From Actinomycetes bacterium (GTDB lineage Bacteria > Actinomycetota > Actinomycetes > Actinomycetales > Cellulomonadaceae), in NCBI GenBank assembly GCA_023424135.1, contig JAFAEH010000196.1:1-11894 (forward strand): 11,894 bases of DNA, read 5' to 3'. Shown piece after piece: positions 11,564 through 11,894 of the stretch (positions are counted from its first letter, which is position 1; each line of letters starts with the position of its first letter). The position numbers were made by a program, and so were the translations under genes. The notes below the pieces were generated by a model, which worked only from the letters and a program-made list of their open reading frames with translations, had not been told where the DNA came from and did not search any database.

Positions 11564-11894
11564 TCATGCCGTGCGGCGCTCGCCCGTGCGGGTCCCGGTG
11601 GTCCCGGGCGGCGCGTCGGTGACGAGCGGGTCGGGCGGGAGCGCGAGCTCGAGCGCGACGGCGGCTGCGGCGTCGCGCACCGCCTGCGCCGAGCGCACCG
11701 GGCTGGACCACTCGCCGGTGACCGCGACGAGCCGCACGCCGGGCTGGTCGAGCCACCCGAGCAGCAGATCGGTCTCCTCCGGGTGCGCGGCCGTCGCGGG
11801 CGGCCTCGGGGCCGTGACGTGCTCGCCGCCCGCGCGCAGGCTCTCGACGACCGGCCTCGGGTCGGTGCGTCGGTCCACCACCGCGGTGCCCGCG
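11564..11894 (-). CDS. C-terminal end of a probable DEDD exonuclease / UvrC-like (GIY-YIG) protein (runs off right edge)
   Basis: The minus-strand frame is open from the right edge to a TGA at 11564-11566, giving about 109 residues. The visible part reads GTAVVDRRTDPRPVVESLRAGGEHVTAP, then HPEETDLLLGWLDQPGVRLVAVTGEWSSPV, and ends in a low-complexity tail. This resembles the C-terminus of the actinobacterial proteins that join a DnaQ-like DEDD exonuclease to a UvrC-like GIY-YIG region, such as the mycobacterial one encoded next to trpD (Rv2191). That is family and neighbourhood recall. No catalytic motif lies in the window. The GTG at 11881 is internal, not the start. A DNA repair role is inferred only from that assignment. 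Confidence 0.6.
   Translation of the reverse strand, partial: AGTAVVDRRTDPRPVVESLRAGGEHVTAPRPPATAAHPEETDLLLGWLDQPGVRLVAVTGEWSSPVRSAQAVRDAAAAVALELALPPDPLVTDAPPGTTGTRTGERRTA

Noticed and set aside
1..11894. Mobile element, CRISPR array, tRNA/rRNA, phage or defence island
   Set aside because: No repeat-spacer pattern, transposase, integrase, terminal inverted repeats or RNA-gene signatures were seen, and the region is syntenic core metabolism with even base composition.

Overview
The window is high-GC DNA (roughly 70% or more by eye) with actinobacterial traits: strong G/C third-position bias, many GTG starts, stop/start overlaps, leaderless-looking promoters, and the actinobacterial bcc-aa3 respiratory branch (diheme QcrC, three-helix Rieske QcrA, small fourth oxidase subunit CtaF). 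Gene order and protein features fit a Micrococcales actinomycete, plausibly Cellulomonas or a relative. That placement is inferred from family knowledge; no search was possible.

Layout, left to right: the 5' part of a divergent class-V aminotransferase / cysteine-desulfurase-like gene (minus strand, runs off the left edge); a plus-strand operon ctaC-ctaD-ctaF for subunits II, I and IV of aa3 cytochrome c oxidase; a VOC (glyoxalase-like) gene with its own probable leaderless promoter; a strong hairpin between converging genes; sodA (Mn/Fe superoxide dismutase, minus strand); a second strong hairpin; then the minus-strand operon ctaE-qcrC-qcrA-qcrB (oxidase subunit III and the cytochrome bcc complex). 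A 191-bp divergent spacer, dense in inverted repeats, separates ctaE from a plus-strand pair: a single-domain receiver-like protein overlapping trpD. The window ends with a stand-alone Lrp/AsnC effector domain and the C-terminal end of a probable DEDD-exonuclease/UvrC-like protein, both on the minus strand.

Together the ct/qcr genes encode essentially all core subunits of the menaquinol:oxygen oxidoreductase supercomplex. QcrB oxidises menaquinol, QcrA and the tethered diheme QcrC carry electrons to CuA of CtaC, and CtaD reduces oxygen and pumps protons. The two operons converge, with sodA and the VOC gene between their 3' ends. The order ctaE-qcrCAB next to trpD and the exonuclease-like gene also occurs in mycobacteria, so most of the region is conserved core.

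The points most worth a second look are the dyad-rich ctaE/receiver spacer, the receiver protein with an altered switch lysine coupled to trpD, sodA lying inside the respiratory island, and the divergent aminotransferase. I found no phage, IS, CRISPR, tRNA or rRNA features. No gene-free stretch exceeds 300 bases; the longest are 347-570, 9578-9768 and 5170-5288.
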